Source of the DNA: Thermoleophilia bacterium
GTDB lineage: Bacteria > Actinomycetota > Thermoleophilia > Gaiellales > Gaiellaceae
Assembly: GCA_023382435.1 (NCBI GenBank)
Contig: JAHDVS010000002.1
Coordinates: 1 to 64,000, forward strand
DNA length: 64,000 nt
Reading direction: 5' to 3'
The notes beneath the pieces were generated by a model. That model saw only the letters and a program-made list of their open reading frames with translations, ran no database searches and was not told where the DNA came from. Shown here in pieces: positions 32,124 to 40,759 of the stretch. The stretch's first letter is position 1. Every line of letters starts with the position of its first letter. A program made the position numbers and the translations under genes.

Positions 32124-32900
32124 ATGGCTCACATGGGTGAGGCGGTCGCGCTCGTCACCGGCGGCTCGAGCGGGATCGGCGAGGCGACCGCGACGGCGTT
32201 CCTGGCGGCCGGCTACCGCGTTGCCATCTGCGCCCGCGACAGCGAGCGCCTGGCCGAGGCCGAGGGGAGGCTATCCAACGCCGGGCGGGTGCTCGCGCGC
32301 AGGTGCGACGTCTCGGATCCCGAGCAGGCATCCTCGCTCGTCGTTGCGACGATCGAGCGATTCGGGCGCCTGGACGCGGTCGTCAACGCACACGGGGTCG
32401 CCGGCGAACCGTCGCCGATCGAGGAGCTGGCGCCGTCCGACTGGAGCGAGCTGCTCGGGATCAACCTGCTCGGCCCGATCCACGTGACCAGGGCCGCGAT
32501 CCCCTCGCTGCGCTTGACGCGCGGGAGCATCGTCAACATCTCGTCGCTGAACGCCCACCGGGCCGAGCCCGGCATGGCACCGTATGGCGTCGCCAAGGCC
32601 GGGCTGGAATCGTTCACGCGCTACGCGGCGCACGAGCTCGCGGCCGACGGGATCCGCGTCAACGCGATCGCCCCCGGCTGGATCATGACGCCGATGGCGC
32701 AGCCCTTCCTCGAGCGGCTCGACCTCGTCGGCAAGCCGCTCGACTCGATGATGATGGGCCGCGTCGGAAAGCCGGAGGAGGTTGCAGCCGTGGCGGTGTT
32801 CCTGGCGAGCAGCGGGGCCTCGTACGTCACCGGCGAGACGGTCGTCGTCGACGGCGGCAGGCTCTCCAAGCTCGAGCCCCTGCGCGAACGGATCGAGTAG
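32124..32900 (+). CDS. Short-chain dehydrogenase/reductase
   Basis: A classical SDR of about 258 residues. The cofactor motif TGGSSGIG is at about residue 13, then NAHGV, the catalytic Ser in IVNISSLNAH and the YxxxK motif YGVAK. The C-terminus YVTGETVVVDGGRL is standard. The first ATG (32124) and ATG 32133 are both possible starts; neither has a clear Shine-Dalgarno box. It is transcribed toward the 2-hydroxyacid dehydrogenase and divergently from the GlcD-type oxidase. The substrate is unknown. Confidence 0.87.
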   Translation: MAHMGEAVALVTGGSSGIGEATATAFLAAGYRVAICARDSERLAEAEGRLSNAGRVLARRCDVSDPEQASSLVVATIERFGRLDAVVNAHGVAGEPSPIEELAPSDWSELLGINLLGPIHVTRAAIPSLRLTRGSIVNISSLNAHRAEPGMAPYGVAKAGLESFTRYAAHELAADGIRVNAIAPGWIMTPMAQPFLERLDLVGKPLDSMMMGRVGKPEEVAAVAVFLASSGASYVTGETVVVDGGRLSKLEPLRERIE

Positions 32901-32943
32901 CGCTCGCCGGCGAGAACGTGCTCGAGCACGGCGCGCCTAGCCC

Positions 32944-33915
32944 CTACACGGGGAGATCGGGTGGACTGCCTGGCTCGACGACGGAGCCCGGGTGCCTGCC
33001 TGAGAGCGCCGCGACGAGGTTCTCGACCGCGGTTCGCCGCAGGTCCTCGAGCGACTCCTCCGAGTAATAGCCCATGTGCGGAGTCACGACCACGTTGTCC
33101 ATGACCAGGAGCGGCTCGTCGGGCGCGGGTGGCTCCGACGGCAGCACGTCGAGGCCGGCGCCGGCGAGATGACCGTCGCGGAGGGCCTCGACGAGGGCGT
33201 CGTGGTCGACGACCGCGCCACGGCTCGCGTTGACGAGCACGGCACCCGGGCGCAGACGGCGCAACTCCTCCCGGCCGATCAGTCCCGCCGTCTCGGCGGT
33301 CAGCGGCACGTGCAGGCAGAGGACGTCACAGCTCGCGAGCACCTCGTCGAGCCGGCAGAGCCGAACGTTCGCGCTCGCGACCAGCGGATCGTGCGCGACG
33401 ACCGTCATCCCGAACGCCCGCGCCCGCTCGGCCACCCCGCGCCCGATCGCCCCGAAACCGACGAGGCCGAGCGTCCGGCCCGCGAGTCGCCGAACGGGAC
33501 GCAGGCCGTCGAGGTCCCAGCTTCCGCAGCGGGCGATTGCCTCCGCGGCTCGCAGCTTGCGCCAGACGGCGAGGAGGAGCGCCAGGGTGTGGTCGGCCAC
33601 CTCGGCGGCGCAGTAGTGGGGCACGTTCGTGACGACGATCCCGCGCACGGCCGCCGCCGCGAGGTCGACGACGTCCGTGCCGGCAGCGGCGACGCTGATC
33701 GCGCGGCAGCGCTCCATGCGCGCGAGCCGCTCCGCGTCGAAGGTGGTGAGGGTCTCCGTCAGCACGCCCACGGCCTCCCGCAGGTGCGCGTCGAGGGCCG
33801 TCTCGGAAGCGTGCCGGGCGTCGAGCAGAGTCGCGCCGATCCCGGCGAGCGCGGCCGCCTCGAGCTCGAGGTCAGTCGGGATCCCGTAGCCCGTGAGGAC
33901 GACGAGTCGAGACAC
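32944..33915 (-). CDS. D-isomer-specific 2-hydroxyacid dehydrogenase
   Basis: A 323-residue NAD-dependent dehydrogenase interconverting 2-hydroxy and 2-keto acids. The Rossmann motif is LVGFGAIGRGVAERA. The catalytic residues are visible as Arg in VNASRGAVVD, Glu in LDVLPSEPP and His in VVTPHMGYY. The GTG start at 33915 lies one nucleotide after the stop of the upstream SDR, so the two are co-transcribed. It is the last gene of the HyuA-HyuB-zinc ribbon-SDR-2HADH run on the minus strand. Confidence 0.9.
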   Translation of the reverse strand: MSRLVVLTGYGIPTDLELEAAALAGIGATLLDARHASETALDAHLREAVGVLTETLTTFDAERLARMERCRAISVAAAGTDVVDLAAAAVRGIVVTNVPHYCAAEVADHTLALLLAVWRKLRAAEAIARCGSWDLDGLRPVRRLAGRTLGLVGFGAIGRGVAERARAFGMTVVAHDPLVASANVRLCRLDEVLASCDVLCLHVPLTAETAGLIGREELRRLRPGAVLVNASRGAVVDHDALVEALRDGHLAGAGLDVLPSEPPAPDEPLLVMDNVVVTPHMGYYSEESLEDLRRTAVENLVAALSGRHPGSVVEPGSPPDLPV

Positions 33916-33916
33916 G

Positions 33917-34684
33917 CTACGCCGCCGTGTAGCCGCCGTCGACCGAGATCGACGCGCCGGTGACCGAGCCTGACTCGTCGGAGGCGAGGTAGACGACGGC
34001 GCTCGCGACATCCTCGGGATCGGAGAACCGCCCGAGCGGGATCGCCCCCTCGTGGCGGCGGCGAAACGCGTCCGGCTCGGGCTGCTCCTCGATCCAGAGC
34101 GTGACCATCGGGGTCTCGGTCAAGCCCGGTGCGACCGCGTTCACCCGGATGCCGAGCGGAGCGAGCTCTACCGCCGCTCCGAACGTGAGGCTCTGGAGGG
34201 CCCCCTTCGACGCGCCGTAGACCGCCGAGCCGGGTAGCCCGACCAGCGCGAGGCGGGATGTCACGTTGACGATCGAGCCGCCCCGTCTCCCCATCGCCCG
34301 CGCGCAGGCCTGGAGCATCGAGAGCGCACCGAAGACGTTGACGTCGAAGATGCGACGCGCCTCCTCGAGCGTCGTCTCGAGGAGCGGGATGCCCGACAGA
34401 TCGAGGCCGGCGTTGTTGACGAGTATGTCGAGGGCGCCGTGGCGCCTGAGCGTCTCGGCGACGGCGCGATCGGCCGTCGCCGGATCTCCGACATCGCCCT
34501 GGACGAGCGAGGCGACCTCGGCACCGAGCTCGGCGACGAGCCGCTCGCCGGGCTCGGCCCGCCGCGCGACGAGGACGACGCGTGCACCCTGACGGACGAA
34601 GGCGTGCGAGACCGCGTACCCGATCCCCTCGGTCGCGCCGGTGACGATCGCCGTCTTCCCGGCGAGGCGTCCCGGCCGGCTCAC
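33917..34684 (-). CDS. Short-chain dehydrogenase/reductase
   Basis: A classical SDR of about 255 residues. It shows TGATEGIG in the cofactor site, LVNNAG, the catalytic VNVTSRLAL serine and YGASK, and ends SVTGASISVDGGYTA. The GTG at 34684 is chosen because it lies 4 nt after the zinc-ribbon gene stop and gives a standard N-terminus (GRLAGKTAIVTG). It is part of the minus-strand hydantoinase gene run. The substrate is not predictable. Confidence 0.88.
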   Translation of the reverse strand: MSRPGRLAGKTAIVTGATEGIGYAVSHAFVRQGARVVLVARRAEPGERLVAELGAEVASLVQGDVGDPATADRAVAETLRRHGALDILVNNAGLDLSGIPLLETTLEEARRIFDVNVFGALSMLQACARAMGRRGGSIVNVTSRLALVGLPGSAVYGASKGALQSLTFGAAVELAPLGIRVNAVAPGLTETPMVTLWIEEQPEPDAFRRRHEGAIPLGRFSDPEDVASAVVYLASDESGSVTGASISVDGGYTAA

Positions 34685-34688
34685 GGGA

Positions 34689-34886
34689 TCACCGGACGAT
34701 CGACTCCTCCCAGAGCGCCGCCTCGCCGTATTTCGGCACCTTGTAGCTATCGAAGACCTCGATGCACCTCTCCGAGCAGAAGAGGAGCGGGTGACCGAGC
34801 CGCTCGACCCTGATGCCACCGACGCTGACGAGCTTCCCGCAGGAGCCGCAGTGCGGGAGCTCGTTCACCTCCCTATAGACCGGCAC
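34689..34886 (-). CDS. Small zinc-ribbon (TRASH-like) protein linked to HyuAB
   Basis: A 65-residue protein with a four-cysteine pattern: HCGSCGKL near the N-terminus and LLFCSERCIEVF about 20 residues later. This CxxC...CxxxC spacing with FCSxxC is characteristic of TRASH/YHS-like metal-binding ribbons. The rest (VPKYGEAALWEE) is a short acidic tail. It overlaps the end of hyuB by 14 nt and precedes the SDR, so it is translated with the HyuAB pair. Acetone carboxylases, which share the HyuA/HyuB folds, carry a third small zinc-containing subunit. An analogous role here is plausible but unproven. Confidence 0.72.
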   Translation of the reverse strand: MPVYREVNELPHCGSCGKLVSVGGIRVERLGHPLLFCSERCIEVFDSYKVPKYGEAALWEESIVR

Positions 34887-36669
34887 CGCCCCTCCTCTCG
34901 CTCCGCAGGGCCTCGGTCGCCGCGGCGTCGACGCTCCCCGCCGCCTCGTCGATGACGACGCCGTAGTGCTCGCGGGCCTGCTCGGCGGAGAGGAGCTCGT
35001 CGCGCCAGTCGATCAGGACGAGCTCCGGGTCTCGCTCGAGCGGTTCGCCGTAGCCGCCGCCCGAGGGGGTGACGAACAGCATCTCGTCGCCTTCGTTCAT
35101 GACGATGTTCGAGAACTTGCCGTAGGAGGCCGAGCCGAAGGCCTCACGGGCCCGCACCCACTCGGTCTCGCCAGCGCGACGGAAGGCGAGGATCGTGTTC
35201 GTCCCCTCTCCGCCGCCGAACAGCCCCCAGGCCTTGACGCGGTGGCGGTTCGTGTGCGAGCTGATGTGGACACCGTCGGCGAGGAAGCGAAAGACGCGGC
35301 GTGAGCCGAAGCCACCGCGGTGCTTGCCGTGGCCGACCTGACCCGGCTCGAGCTGGTACTCGATGTTCAGGAACGGGTAGCGCGCCTCGGCGACCTCGAC
35401 CGGCGTGTTCGCGCAGTTCCCGTTCTTGACGAACTGGACGTCGTTCCCGTCGGCGTCCGCGCGTCCGCCCCAGCCGACGCCCTCGAGGTGGAGATGGGCG
35501 TACGGCTCGCCCGTCTCCGGGTCCTGACCACCGAAGCCGATGCAGCCGCACGTGCCGCCATCGGCGGCGGAGCTCCGACCGGAGAACTGCGAGAAAGCCT
35601 CGAGGAGCACGTCCACGGTCGTCGGGTGCGTGTCCGAGTTCCCGCCGACGCATGCGCCCGGGTAGCTCACGTTCATGAAGCTCCCGGGCGGCGCGATCAC
35701 CGAGATCGGGCGATAGCAGCCGTGGTTGTAGGGGATGTCGCTCGACACCATGTGCAGGACGGCGTTGTAGGCGGCGGAAGCCGTCGTGCCGAACGTCTGG
35801 TTCGCCGGTCCGAAGCACTGCGAATCGGAGCCGGTGAAGTCGACGATCAACTCGTCCCCGCGGATGACGAGCGTCGCCTTGATCTTCCACGGCCGGTCGG
35901 GCACGACGCCGTCGTCCTCGAGCAGGCCCTCGGCCTCGTACTCGCCGTCCGGCCAGGCCGCGATCTCCGCTCGCATCAGGCGCTCGGAGACGAGCTTGAC
36001 GTCGTCGCAGCACTGCTCGAACGTCTCGACGCCGTGGCGCGTGACGAGCTCGTCGATCCGCCGTTCGGCGAGGTAGAGCGACCCGATCATCGCCTTCATG
36101 TCACCGTAGGAGTGCTTCGGCGTGCGGACGTTGGAGATCAGGATCTTGAAGACGGACTCGATCTCCTCGTCGCGCTCGTAGATCTTCACGGGCGGAAAGC
36201 GGATGCCTTCCTGGAAGATGTTCTGGTGGTCGCCGAAGGCGGCGGGCACCATGCCGCCCACGTCCGTCATGTGGGCGATGTTGGCCGTGTAGGCGAGTAT
36301 GCGGCCGTCCTTGAAGTACGGCTTGACGACGACGAACTCGGGCAAGTGGCAGTTCGAGCGGTACGGGTCGTTGGTGAAGATGACATCGCCGGGCTCGAGA
36401 TTCTCGGCCCCGACCTCGGCAATCGCCGTCGGGACAACGTGGACGGTCGAGCCGATCTGGGCCGGCACGTACGGGGCCTGCGCGACCATCTCCCCCTTGC
36501 CGTCGAAGACAACGCACGAGAAGTCGAGCGCCTCGTTGAACATCGGCGAGTAGCTTGTCCGCATCATCGCGATCCCCATCTCCTTGCAGGTGGTGATGAG
36601 GAAGTTGCGGATGATCTCGAGCAGGAACGGATCCGTCCTGATCTCGGTCGAGGTCGCTGCGACAGCCAT
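34873..36669 (-). CDS. Hydantoinase B / oxoprolinase family subunit (HyuB)
   Basis: A 598-residue HyuB-family protein. Family marks: MRTSYSPMFNEALDFSCVVF near residue 40, GDVIFTNDPYRSNCHLPEF, the metal-region NIAHMTDVGG, DFTGSDSQCFGPANQTFG and late GRVSSHTNRH-like and VTPSGGGYGEP motifs. HyuB works with HyuA to open cyclic amides such as hydantoins or 5-oxoproline with ATP, or to carboxylate ketones in related complexes. It starts 15 nt downstream of hyuA and overlaps the zinc-ribbon gene. The substrate is unknown. Confidence 0.9.
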   Translation of the reverse strand: MAVAATSTEIRTDPFLLEIIRNFLITTCKEMGIAMMRTSYSPMFNEALDFSCVVFDGKGEMVAQAPYVPAQIGSTVHVVPTAIAEVGAENLEPGDVIFTNDPYRSNCHLPEFVVVKPYFKDGRILAYTANIAHMTDVGGMVPAAFGDHQNIFQEGIRFPPVKIYERDEEIESVFKILISNVRTPKHSYGDMKAMIGSLYLAERRIDELVTRHGVETFEQCCDDVKLVSERLMRAEIAAWPDGEYEAEGLLEDDGVVPDRPWKIKATLVIRGDELIVDFTGSDSQCFGPANQTFGTTASAAYNAVLHMVSSDIPYNHGCYRPISVIAPPGSFMNVSYPGACVGGNSDTHPTTVDVLLEAFSQFSGRSSAADGGTCGCIGFGGQDPETGEPYAHLHLEGVGWGGRADADGNDVQFVKNGNCANTPVEVAEARYPFLNIEYQLEPGQVGHGKHRGGFGSRRVFRFLADGVHISSHTNRHRVKAWGLFGGGEGTNTILAFRRAGETEWVRAREAFGSASYGKFSNIVMNEGDEMLFVTPSGGGYGEPLERDPELVLIDWRDELLSAEQAREHYGVVIDEAAGSVDAAATEALRSERRGGAGL

Positions 36670-36684
36670 TCTGCGGAGCCCCTT

Positions 36685-38712
36685 TCAGGCCGTGATGAGG
36701 AGGTTCCCGTACTCGTCCACCCGCGCCGAGCTGCCGGGCAGCAGCAGCGTCGTCGCGTCGATCTGCCCGATCAGCGCCGGACCCTGGACCTGGCAGCCGG
36801 CCGGGAACGTCTCGCGGCGGTAGACGGCGGTCTCGACCGGGCCGTCGTCAGCGCGGAAGACGACACCGCGCCGATCGATCGGCGCGGGCGCCGGGCCCGG
36901 CTCGATCCGCGGGAGCTCGACCGTATGGCGGGCGCCGACGGCGGCGACGTTGAAGGTCAGCAATTCGATCTCCTCGCCGGGAATCGAGTACCCGTAGAAG
37001 CGCTCGTGCTCTCGCTCGAAGAGCGTTGCCGCCCGCTCGAAGTCCTCGGAGCCAAGCGTGCCGCCGGGCATGGCGACGCTGAGCTCCCAGTTCTGGCCGA
37101 CGTAGCGCATGTCGGTCGAGCGCACGAGCCGCGGCGCCTCCGCGAAGCCCTCGCGCCGGAAGTCGTCCAGGGCGCGCCGCTCGAGCGCCTCGAAAAGCTC
37201 GTTGGCGCGGCCGAGGTCGAGGAAGCGGAGCTGCATCCAGGCGGTCTGGGTGTAGTCGAAGCGGGTGTCGGCGAGGAGCGCCCCGAAGGCCGAGAACGCC
37301 CCCGGGTAGTAGGGCACGAGAACCTGGCGGATCTGGAGTGCCCGCGCGAGCTCGCAGGCGTGCAGCGGCCCCGCACCCCCGTAGGCGACGAGGGTCGATC
37401 CCCGCGGATCGTAGCCGCGGTCGGTCGAGACGAGGCGAAGCGCCTGCGCCATGTTGTGGTTCGCGACGTCGACGATCCCCTGGGCGACCCGCTCTCGGCT
37501 CAGGCCGAGCCGCCCGGCCAGGGCATCGAGCACCCGCGCGGCCGCCTCGACGTCGAGCTCGAGGTCACCGGCGAGCAGGAACTCGGGCGCGAGGCGGCCG
37601 AGCACGGCGTTCGCGTCGGTGACCGTGGCCTGCGTGCCGCCGCGCCCGTAGCAGGCGGGGCCGGGATCCGCGCCCGCGCTTTCGGGGCCGACCTTGAGGA
37701 TGCCGGCGGCATCGACCCAGGCGAGGCTGCCCCCGCCGGCGCCGATCGCGCGGGCGTCGACCATGGTCAGGGCGATCGGCACGCCGTCCTCGAGCTCCTC
37801 GAGGTTCGTGAACGTTGGCTCCGAGCCGGGTAAGAGGCACGCCTCGAAACTGGTCCCCCCCATGTCGCAGGCAATCAGATCGCCGAGCCCGAGCCGCTTG
37901 CCGACGTGGCTCGACGCCATGATCCCGCCCGAGGGACCGGAGCGGACGAGGGCGACGGGCTGCTCGCGCGCCTTCTGCGAAGTCATCACGCCGCCGTTCG
38001 AGCGGAGGATGAGCAGCTGCCCGATGCCGCCAGCTTCGCACTCGTCCTCGAGCTGCTGCATGTAGTCGTGCATGAGCGGCTTGAGGTAGGCGTCGAGCAC
38101 CGTGGTCGACGTCCGCTCGTACTCGCGCCAGCGAGGCAGCACCTCGTGCGAGAGCGAGACCTGCACGCCGGGCCAGAGCTCCTCGAGGAGCTCACGGGTG
38201 CGGAGCTCGTGCTCCGGATGAACGAAGGAGAACAGATAGGAGACGGCGACTGCCGAGACCCCGTTCGAGTGCCGGAGCCGCACGATCTCCTCGCGGAGAC
38301 GCTCCTCGTCGAGCGGGACGAGGACGGATCCGTCCCGGAGAACACGCTCGGGCACGCCGATGCAGCGGGATCGCGGCACGAAATGCTTTGGCTTCACCCA
38401 GTGGAGGTCGAAGTGCCGCGGCCGCGTCACCCGCTGGATTCGCAGGATGTCGCGGAAGCCGTCCGTGGTGAGGAGCGCCACCTCGGCGCCCTTCCGCTCG
38501 ATCAGCGCGTTCGTGGCCACGGTCATGCCGTGGACGAAGTAGGAGATGTCGCGAGTGTCGAGACCCGCTTTGGCGAACGCGTCGAACACGGCCGTGGAGG
38601 GATGGCTCGGGGTCGAGAGGACCTTCGTGATCCGGATCTCGCCGGTCGCCTCGTCCAGAGCGACGAGGTCGGTGAAAGTCCCGCCCGTGTCGACGCCGGC
38701 CCTTGTGCTCAT
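36685..38712 (-). CDS. Hydantoinase A / oxoprolinase family subunit (HyuA)
   Basis: A 675-residue ATP-dependent subunit with the actin-like ASKHA fold. The N-terminal phosphate loop is VDTGGTFTDLVALD, followed by HGMTVATNALIERKGA. The middle has LRSNGGVMTSQKA, the second phosphate loop ACDMGGTSFEACL, GAGGGSLAWVD and GPESAGADPGPACYGRGG. The C-terminal half has LVAYGGAGPLHACELA. It starts at 38712 behind a GGAAGGACGG box. It heads a five-gene minus-strand operon: HyuA, HyuB, zinc ribbon, SDR and 2-hydroxyacid dehydrogenase. A decayed second hyuA lies at 20.8-21.3 kb. Confidence 0.92.
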   Translation of the reverse strand: MSTRAGVDTGGTFTDLVALDEATGEIRITKVLSTPSHPSTAVFDAFAKAGLDTRDISYFVHGMTVATNALIERKGAEVALLTTDGFRDILRIQRVTRPRHFDLHWVKPKHFVPRSRCIGVPERVLRDGSVLVPLDEERLREEIVRLRHSNGVSAVAVSYLFSFVHPEHELRTRELLEELWPGVQVSLSHEVLPRWREYERTSTTVLDAYLKPLMHDYMQQLEDECEAGGIGQLLILRSNGGVMTSQKAREQPVALVRSGPSGGIMASSHVGKRLGLGDLIACDMGGTSFEACLLPGSEPTFTNLEELEDGVPIALTMVDARAIGAGGGSLAWVDAAGILKVGPESAGADPGPACYGRGGTQATVTDANAVLGRLAPEFLLAGDLELDVEAAARVLDALAGRLGLSRERVAQGIVDVANHNMAQALRLVSTDRGYDPRGSTLVAYGGAGPLHACELARALQIRQVLVPYYPGAFSAFGALLADTRFDYTQTAWMQLRFLDLGRANELFEALERRALDDFRREGFAEAPRLVRSTDMRYVGQNWELSVAMPGGTLGSEDFERAATLFEREHERFYGYSIPGEEIELLTFNVAAVGARHTVELPRIEPGPAPAPIDRRGVVFRADDGPVETAVYRRETFPAGCQVQGPALIGQIDATTLLLPGSSARVDEYGNLLITA

Positions 38713-39000
38713 CCAGCCGTCCTTCCGTCAGGGAGCAGAGCCGCGGATGCTATGCGGCTGTGATCGTCGGTGTCAAACCCCTGCTGTCACGAGCTGGGCA
38801 TCAACCGGAGCATCAGCGCAGCCGGCGATCCCTCTGAGTCGTCCGGCCTGGTCAGGAGGGGATACCGGGCGGTCCGAGGATCTCCATTCCGGGTCGGAAC
38901 GGGGTCGGTCTTCACCGTGTCGCACCGCGACCGTCGCCGCCACGCGCGACGAGCGAGGCGGAGGTCGTTCTGGCTCGAGGCGACGAACCGACTCGAGTCC
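38713..39000. other. Intergenic region upstream of hyuA
   Basis: About 290 nt between the hyuA start and the terminator hairpin of tRNA-Ala. Reading frames here do not resemble protein families. It should contain the hyuA promoter on the minus strand, but I see no clear -35/-10 pair and no recognisable riboswitch. Confidence 0.5.
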
Positions 39001-39021
39001 GGCCCGCGCTGCGCGCGGGCC
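39001..39021 (-). terminator. GC-rich hairpin downstream of tRNA-Ala
   Basis: A perfect inverted repeat with arms GGCCCGCGC and GCGCGGGCC around a 3-nt loop, 21 nt past the 3' end of the tRNA gene in the direction of transcription. There is no T-run, but strong GC-only hairpins commonly end transcripts in high-GC actinobacteria. Confidence 0.55.
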
Positions 39022-39041
39022 ATGACGCCCCGAGTCGGAAG

Positions 39042-39114
39042 TGGAGCGTGCGGGATTCGAACCCGCGACCTCCGGCTTGCAAAGCCGGCGCTCTCCCAGC
39101 TGAGCTAACGCCCC
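39042..39114 (-). tRNA. tRNA-Ala (anticodon TGC)
   Basis: A 73-nt cloverleaf read on the minus strand. The 7-bp acceptor stem is GGGGCGT with ACGCTCC, with one G-T pair. The D arm is GCTC...GAGC with AGCTGGGA. The anticodon stem CCGGC/GCCGG holds the loop TTTGCAA (anticodon TGC), and the T arm GCGGG-TTCGAAT-CCCGC is intact. The discriminator base is A and no CCA is encoded. No attachment-site duplication is seen nearby. Confidence 0.96.
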
Positions 39115-39174
39115 GCGACAGGCTCACTGTAGCCGCGCTAGGCTCCGCCACCCACCGCAACGAGGGGAGGCGAG

Positions 39175-39645
39175 ATGCGCACACGGACGGTGATCGGAGC
39201 GCTGGCGGCAGCAGCCGCGCTCGCGGCACCCGCCGCGACGGCCGCGAACGAGCCGGCCGCGTACGGGATGGCGACGAGCTCGACGCTGACCGTCGTCAGC
39301 GGCGTCGTCGTGTCGGCCAAGTCCGTCGACCTGCGCGGCGTCTGGCTCGACGAGACGAAGCCGTGCACCCAGACCCGGAAGCTCCGCGTCTCGATCGAGG
39401 TCTTCTACTCGTCGGGCTCGGGCGCGACCAGGCGCACGAAGCTGGCGAAGAAGGGCCCGGTCGCCAACTGCGCCGAGGGCGGCCCGAACTTCGGCTACAC
39501 GTTCAAGGCGGCTGCGCGCGGCTACGCCTGCGCGAGCGGCGCGTGGAGGCCGGGCAGCTACTCGTTCGTCACGACGACGCGGGACACCGTGAGCGGCCTC
39601 GTCGCCAGCGCCAGCCTGAACTGGACGAAAAAGGGCTCCTGCTAG
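39175..39645 (+). CDS. Secreted protein of unknown function
   Basis: A 156-residue protein with a Sec signal peptide (MRTRTVIGALAAAAALAAPA, probable cleavage after ATAAN or nearby). The mature part is predicted mostly beta and has four cysteines (KPCTQT, VANCAEG, GYACASG and the C-terminal Cys), which could form two disulfides outside the cell. I do not recognise a family. A short GAGGGGAGG box precedes the ATG at 39175. The stop overlaps the stop of the convergent gene by 4 nt. Confidence 0.75.
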   Translation: MRTRTVIGALAAAAALAAPAATAANEPAAYGMATSSTLTVVSGVVVSAKSVDLRGVWLDETKPCTQTRKLRVSIEVFYSSGSGATRRTKLAKKGPVANCAEGGPNFGYTFKAAARGYACASGAWRPGSYSFVTTTRDTVSGLVASASLNWTKKGSC

Positions 39646-39953
39646 TCGCCCCAGTTGAAGTCGCGCGAGCGGCCCCAGAGCGTGTCCTCGTCCGGCTCGG
39701 CGGCCGGAGGGCTCTCCTCTGTCGGCCACGCGAGGGCGTAGCTCGGCTCGTTCATGTCCATGGGCTGCGTGCCCCCGAGCGTCTCCTCGAGCAGCGCCTG
39801 CTCCTCGGACTTGAACAGCGGATGATTCTCGAACGGATCTGCGGTCTTGTACCGCTCGATCGGCATCTCGCGGTTGAGAGCGGCGTTCTGCCGCTTCAGC
39901 TCGAGATGCTCCTCGATCACCTTCGCGAACGACTGGCTGCCGTCCACCGTCAT
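39642..39953 (-). CDS. Small hydrophilic protein of unknown function
   Basis: A 103-residue acidic, soluble protein with no signal or membrane segment. The N-terminal part SQSFAKVIEEHLELKRQNAA is likely a helix or short coiled coil. The middle has MPIERYKTADPFENHPLFKS, and the C-terminus is low-complexity, ending GRSRDFNWGD. The ATG at 39953 has an AGGTGGG box directly upstream. I recognise no family. Regular codon use and the ribosome-binding site support it as a real gene. Confidence 0.7.
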   Translation of the reverse strand: MTVDGSQSFAKVIEEHLELKRQNAALNREMPIERYKTADPFENHPLFKSEEQALLEETLGGTQPMDMNEPSYALAWPTEESPPAAEPDEDTLWGRSRDFNWGD

Positions 39954-40035
39954 CCCACCTCCGTGCTCGGGATCAGGGCTGCCCCAGTGTAGACGAATCG
40001 CCCGCGGAACAGAACCGAACCGGCCTCCCGCGAGG

Positions 40036-40326
40036 TCAGAAGAGCGGCCGGTCGAGGAAGACGCAGACAATCATTCCGGCCAGCCAGCCGAGCGTCGCCA
40101 CCGCGACGGCGAGCGCGGTCAGCCTGCTGATCGTGCGGCCGATCGCGGCCGCGACGAACGCGATCACGATCGCGGCGAGCCCGATCCGACCCGGGTAGTA
40201 CACGATCGCCGCAAGCCCGCCGAAGATCGCGAGCGCCGCCAGGTAGCCGGCGACGACCTGGGAGGCGACGGCCCTTCCTGGCCCCCCGTACTCCTGCGCC
40301 CGGTACTCCTCACGGCTCACGCTCAC
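40036..40326 (-). CDS. Small membrane protein of unknown function
   Basis: A 96-residue protein with a short hydrophilic N-terminus (SREEYRAQEYGGPGRA). About three hydrophobic segments follow (around residues 20-40, 43-60 and 66-86), and the tail is LDRPLF. The GTG at 40326 overlaps the stop of the upstream small membrane protein (GTGA), so the pair is co-translated. No family is recognised. Confidence 0.65.
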   Translation of the reverse strand: MSVSREEYRAQEYGGPGRAVASQVVAGYLAALAIFGGLAAIVYYPGRIGLAAIVIAFVAAAIGRTISRLTALAVAVATLGWLAGMIVCVFLDRPLF

Positions 40327-40592
40327 GGCCGCTGTCTCATCCCCTCTCTCGTCGGCGTCGCGGCGGGACGGCGGGCGGGCGAGCCACGCGGACCGCTTCC
40401 TCGCGGGGCGCGCCTTCGTGTGCGCCACCACCAGTCGCCGGGCCCGTGACCGCTCGCATCGGGGTCATCCTCGCCGCCAGGATACCGGGCCTGGGGCGAC
40501 GGCGGATCCTTCACCGCCCACCAGACGACGTAGCAGAGATAGGCGACGGGAATCTTCAGCAGGACGAGGAAGACCAGCGTGAAGAGGAGCAT
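40323..40592 (-). CDS. Small single-span membrane protein of unknown function
   Basis: An 89-residue protein starting MLLFTLVFLVLLKIPVAYLC, one membrane-spanning helix. A WWAVKDPPSP motif and a long Arg/Pro/Gly-rich cytoplasmic tail follow. The ATG at 40592 has a GAAGAGGAGC-like purine-rich stretch only downstream, so the start is less certain. It is coupled to the next small membrane protein by a GTGA overlap and diverges from the MFS transporter gene. Confidence 0.6.
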   Translation of the reverse strand: MLLFTLVFLVLLKIPVAYLCYVVWWAVKDPPSPQARYPGGEDDPDASGHGPGDWWWRTRRRAPRGSGPRGSPARRPAATPTREGMRQRP

Positions 40593-40759
40593 CGGCTGTC
40601 CGATCTCGGCAGTCCGCGGTTCAGTGTACCCCCGGCTCCGATCCCGTGTTCCCGACGTCGATCGCGAGCAGGCAGACGCGCGGGGGCCGATCGGGAATAG
40701 TTGCGGTCGGCGCGCGTTAGAAGCGCCGTAGCCGGGGAACGAGACCAAGGGGGAGCACC

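Noticed and set aside
38770-39108. Open frame ending in a tRNA-like translated peptide (GACGIRTRDLRLAKPALSQ)
   Set aside because: This peptide is the well-known translation of tRNA-Ala antisense sequence. The true feature is the tRNA on the minus strand.
39042-39114. tRNA-Ala as an integration site for a genomic island
   Set aside because: No integrase and no repeated 3' tRNA end were found in the window. The flanking genes look continuous with the rest.
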